Below, piece after piece: positions 5,395 through 7,940 of a DNA stretch of 7,940 bases. A program made the translations under genes and the position numbers. The number at the start of each line of letters is the position of its first letter. Position 1 is the first letter of the stretch. The notes under the pieces were generated by a model. The model saw only the letters and a program-made list of their open reading frames with translations, did not search any database and was not told the origin of the DNA. The stretch covers positions 1 through 7,940 of the forward strand of contig CAITOD010000038.1 of NCBI GenBank assembly GCA_903893935.1, written 5' to 3'. This DNA is from an uncultured Sphingomonadales bacterium (GTDB lineage: Bacteria > Pseudomonadota > Alphaproteobacteria > Sphingomonadales > Sphingomonadaceae).

Positions 5395-6786
5395 TCATTC
5401 GCCCGGCACGCGGGCGGGCAGCGTGAGATTGAGCACAACCGCGATAAATGCTGCGGGCAGCACGCCCGAAGTCAGCAGCACGCGCAAAGTTTCCGGCACA
5501 TGCGCGATCGAGGCGGGTTCCAGTTGCAGGCCCAGGCTGATCGACAGCGCAACCCCGAAAATCAGCATGTTGCGCTGGTTCCACACGACGCCCGACAGCA
5601 TCGAGACTGCGGCCGAAGCAACCATGCCGAACATCACGATCACCCCCCCACCCAGCACTTCGATCGGGATGGTGGTGATGATCGCGCCGATTTTGGGCGC
5701 GAGGCCGCACAGCACCAGAAAGATCGCACCGACCGTCACGACATGGCGGCTCATCACGCCGGTTATCGCGATCAGCCCGACGTTCTGGCTGAACGTGGTG
5801 TTGGGCATCGCGCCGAAAACCGCCGCGAGCGCGGTGCCGATACCGTCGGCGCTGACCGCACCGATCAGCTCGCGATCGGTGGCGGGCCGGCCGGCGGTTC
5901 CTTCGCAAATGGCATCGACATCGCCGATCGATTCGATCGATGACACGAATCCGGTCAGGCAAAACCCCAGGATTGCCGAGGCCGACAGCGCCACGCCGAA
6001 ATGGAACGGGTTCGGCACGATCACCCAGCCGGCGGCGGCCACCGGCGCAAACGAAATGCGCCCCATTGCGAGCGCCGCGCCATAGCCGGCCAGCAGCCCG
6101 AGCAGCACCGAGGCGGTCGACCAGATGCCGCGCGCAAAGAATTTGAGACCGAGCGTGGCGGCCACGACAATCGCCGCCAGCAGCCAGCTGGTCGCTGCGC
6201 CATAGGCCGGCGTGCCGATCGCCGGAACCCCGCCCGCCGCATATTCGATGCCGATGCGCATCAGCGACAGCCCGATCATCAGCACCACCAGCCCGGTGAC
6301 CAGCGGGGGCAGGGCAAAACGGATGCGGCCGACAAACACGCTCAGGCCCGCATGCAGCAACCCGCCGCACAGCGCCGCGGTGGAAAGCGCCGCCATCGCG
6401 CCCACGCCTTTGCCCGCGACAATCGGGATCATGATCGGGATATAGGCAAAGCTGGTACCCTGCACCAGCGGCAGCCGCGCGCCGACCGGGCCCACCCCGA
6501 TTGTCTGGAGCAGCGTGGCAATCCCGGCAAACAGCATCGACATCTGGATCATGTAGATCAGCGGGCCCGGGTCGGCCGAACCGAACCCGAAACCGGCCGC
6601 ACCGGCGACAATGATCGGCGGCGTCAGGTTGCTGACAAACATTGCCAGCACATGCTGGATGCCCAGCGGCACCGCCGCGGCGTAACCCGGAAAATAGTCG
6701 GGATCGCGCGCCTGTTCCGCGGTCATGATCCCGCCTCCGCCCGAAAGCGCCTGCGGCTGGGTTGCGGGTGCGACGGAACTGGCCAT
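5395..6786 (-). CDS. NCS2-family nucleobase permease, purine (xanthine/urate) type
   Basis: This 463-residue inner-membrane protein belongs to the nucleobase-cation symporter-2 (UraA/XanQ) family, whose members fold into 14 membrane segments in two inverted repeats. After a hydrophilic N-terminal tail of about 35 residues comes LGIQHVLAMFVSN, with the family His at 45. Binding-site residues follow: Glu285 in SSIESIGDVDAI, Asp314 in SADGIGT, and the signature NTTFSQNVGLIAITGVMSR with Gln334-Asn335. The spacing from the Asp to the Asn (21) equals that in E. coli XanQ as I recall it. The Gln-Asn pair is typical of xanthine/urate carriers, whereas uracil carriers have Glu-Asn, so a purine substrate is favoured. 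The gene lies between a purine deaminase and a secreted nucleoside hydrolase on the same strand (gaps 31 and 33 bases), so it probably imports the released base with protons or Na+. The exact purine is unknown. Confidence 0.93.
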   Translation of the reverse strand: MASSVAPATQPQALSGGGGIMTAEQARDPDYFPGYAAAVPLGIQHVLAMFVSNLTPPIIVAGAAGFGFGSADPGPLIYMIQMSMLFAGIATLLQTIGVGPVGARLPLVQGTSFAYIPIMIPIVAGKGVGAMAALSTAALCGGLLHAGLSVFVGRIRFALPPLVTGLVVLMIGLSLMRIGIEYAAGGVPAIGTPAYGAATSWLLAAIVVAATLGLKFFARGIWSTASVLLGLLAGYGAALAMGRISFAPVAAAGWVIVPNPFHFGVALSASAILGFCLTGFVSSIESIGDVDAICEGTAGRPATDRELIGAVSADGIGTALAAVFGAMPNTTFSQNVGLIAITGVMSRHVVTVGAIFLVLCGLAPKIGAIITTIPIEVLGGGVIVMFGMVASAAVSMLSGVVWNQRNMLIFGVALSISLGLQLEPASIAHVPETLRVLLTSGVLPAAFIAVVLNLTLPARVPGE

Positions 6787-6792
6787 GGTCAT

Positions 6793-6796
6793 CTCC
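6793..6796 (-). promoter_or_regulatory. Ribosome binding site deciding the permease start
   Basis: On the minus strand the order is GGAG-ATGACC-ATGGCC. The GGAG touches the first ATG (at 6792) but lies six bases before the second ATG (at 6786), which is normal spacing. The second ATG is therefore the likelier start; the difference is only two residues. Confidence 0.55.
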
Positions 6797-6817
6797 GGAG
6801 GCTCGACAGTCGGGGCA

Positions 6818-7940
6818 TCAGGCGGCGCTCATCAGGCGCGCGAGCGAGCGGTGCGCCGCTTCGGCGATTTCCTTGCGCGAAGCGAGCGCGAGGTCGCCGT
6901 CGCGCACCACCGCCCGGCCTTCGACGAACACATCGCGCGCGCCAGGCGGCGGGCAGAGCACGAGCGCTGCGACTTTGTCCCACGCGCCCATCGAAAACAG
7001 GTCGGCCATGTCCCACACCGCAAGGTCTGCGCGCCTGCCCGGCTCGAGCGCGCCGCAATCGTGGCGGCCGAGCATTTCTGCGCCGCCGCGCGTGGCGATG
7101 TAGAGCGCGGTGCGCGGGTCGAACGCGTCGCCGCCGCCGGACACGCGTTGCAGCAGCATCGCCTGGCGCGCTTCGAGCAGCAGATTGGCGCTGTCGTTCG
7201 AAGCCGAGCCATCGACGCCCAGCCCCACGGGCACGCCGCGCGCCAGCATCTGCCGCAGCGGCGCGATACCCGATCCCAGCCGGCAGTTCGATCCGGGGCA
7301 ATGCGCGACCCCGGTGCGGGTGCGCGCAAACAGGTCGATTTCGCTGCTGTCGAGCTGGACGCAATGCGCGTGCCACACATCGGGCCCGGTCCAGCCCAGA
7401 TCATCGGCATATTGCCCGGGCCGGCAGCCGAACCGGGCCAGCGAAAAGGCGACATCGTCGGCATCTTCGGCGAGATGCGTGTGCAGCATGACCCGCTTGT
7501 CGCGCGCCAGCAGCGCGGAATCGCGCATCAGGCCCTGGCTGACGGAAAACGGCGAGCACGGCGCCACGCCGACCCGCACCATCGCGCCGTCGCGCGGATC
7601 GTGGAACCGGTCGATCACGCGGATGGTATCGCGCAGGATCGCCGGTTCGCTTTCGACGAGGCTGTCGGGCGGCAAACCGCCGGCGGATTCGCCCACGCTC
7701 ATCGATCCGCGCGTGGCGTGAAACCGCACGCCGATCGTGGCGGCTGCGGCGATGCTGTCATCGAGCGTGACGCCATCGGGATAGAGATAAAGATGATCGG
7801 AACTGAGCGTGCAGCCCGACAGCGCCAGTTCGGCAAGCCCCAGCCGGGTCGCGGCATAGACATCTTCGGGCCGGTAGCGCGCCCAGATCGGATAGAGGCA
7901 TTTGAGCCAGCCGAACAGCGATGCATTGGCAGCACCGGGC
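6818..7940 (-). CDS. 8-oxoguanine deaminase-type amidohydrolase (N-terminus outside window)
   Basis: The frame is open through the right edge and gives 373 visible residues; about 80 N-terminal residues, including the first HxH metal motif, lie outside. The visible part starts with the end of a LFGWLKCLYPIWARYRPEDV segment, followed by LSGCTLSSDHLYLYPDG. Further on are GLPPDS, VAPCSPFSV, LHTHLAED (metal His and catalytic Glu), WHAHCVQL (His), GVAHCPGSNCRLGSGIAP, and VGLGVDGSASNDS (metal Asp). This pattern closely resembles the zinc 8-oxoguanine deaminases typified by Pseudomonas PA0142, in the same superfamily branch as guanine deaminase-like and hydroxyatrazine hydrolases. The reaction would turn 8-oxoguanine into urate plus ammonia (guanine would give xanthine) in the cytoplasm. 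It is the first visible gene of the operon; the permease follows after 31 bases. The exact substrate is inferred by resemblance from memory. A GTG at 7729 is internal, not a start. Confidence 0.9.
   Translation of the reverse strand, partial: PGAANASLFGWLKCLYPIWARYRPEDVYAATRLGLAELALSGCTLSSDHLYLYPDGVTLDDSIAAAATIGVRFHATRGSMSVGESAGGLPPDSLVESEPAILRDTIRVIDRFHDPRDGAMVRVGVAPCSPFSVSQGLMRDSALLARDKRVMLHTHLAEDADDVAFSLARFGCRPGQYADDLGWTGPDVWHAHCVQLDSSEIDLFARTRTGVAHCPGSNCRLGSGIAPLRQMLARGVPVGLGVDGSASNDSANLLLEARQAMLLQRVSGGGDAFDPRTALYIATRGGAEMLGRHDCGALEPGRRADLAVWDMADLFSMGAWDKVAALVLCPPPGARDVFVEGRAVVRDGDLALASRKEIAEAAHRSLARLMSAA

Noticed and set aside
4300..5943. Plus-strand open frame of 547 codons opposite the nucleoside hydrolase and permease
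   Set aside because: It is antisense to two genes with strong family motifs; the composition (Arg, His, Gln, Asp) and lack of domains mark it as a shadow frame.
5918..5943. Run of GATCGATT/GATCGATG-like repeats in the permease gene
   Set aside because: It falls on codons of the conserved SIESIGD segment and is explained by the protein sequence and codon bias.
6001..7491. Plus-strand open frame of 496 codons opposite the permease and deaminase
   Set aside because: Same situation: a low-complexity Arg/Ala/His-rich product running across two real genes and the gap between them.

Overview
The window looks like chromosomal DNA of a GC-rich alphaproteobacterium, most likely a sphingomonad (Novosphingobium/Sphingobium-like). 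This is an inference. It rests on the strong G/C bias at third codon positions, long stop-free antisense frames, a valine-catabolism gene pair, a DUF3309-like/CsbD small-protein pair, and a TonB-dependent receptor beside catabolic genes. No rRNA, tRNA, CRISPR array, insertion sequence or phage gene was seen.

Left part (1-1416, + strand): the 3' part of an acyl-CoA dehydrogenase gene is followed after 38 bases by 3-hydroxyisobutyrate dehydrogenase (mmsB). This is the end of a valine degradation operon, and the dehydrogenase is probably the isobutyryl-CoA enzyme.

Middle part (1417-2258): a gene-free stretch becomes AT-rich near 1620-1735 and holds a perfect 14-base palindrome. Two small + strand genes follow: a 52-residue two-helix membrane peptide of the DUF3309 type and a 56-residue CsbD-family stress protein. 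A weak terminator-like hairpin separates them. After the CsbD gene come a small hairpin with alternative pairings and a large inverted repeat with 28-base arms. The repeat lies directly before the next gene and lacks the T tract of an intrinsic terminator.

Right part (2259-7940): this looks like a purine nucleoside acquisition cassette. A TonB-dependent outer-membrane receptor (+) converges, with only 7 bases between stop codons, on a compact three-gene minus-strand operon. In transcription order the operon encodes an 8-oxoguanine/guanine deaminase-type amidohydrolase (N-terminus beyond the window), an NCS2 nucleobase permease with purine-type residues, and a nucleoside hydrolase with a signal peptide. 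Read as a pathway: nucleosides may cross the outer membrane through the receptor, be split to base and ribose in the periplasm, enter the cytoplasm as bases through the permease, and be deaminated to urate or xanthine for nitrogen use. The receptor's substrate and its membership in the pathway are inference. The three-gene operon is well supported by its spacing (31 and 33 bases) and by its matching functions.
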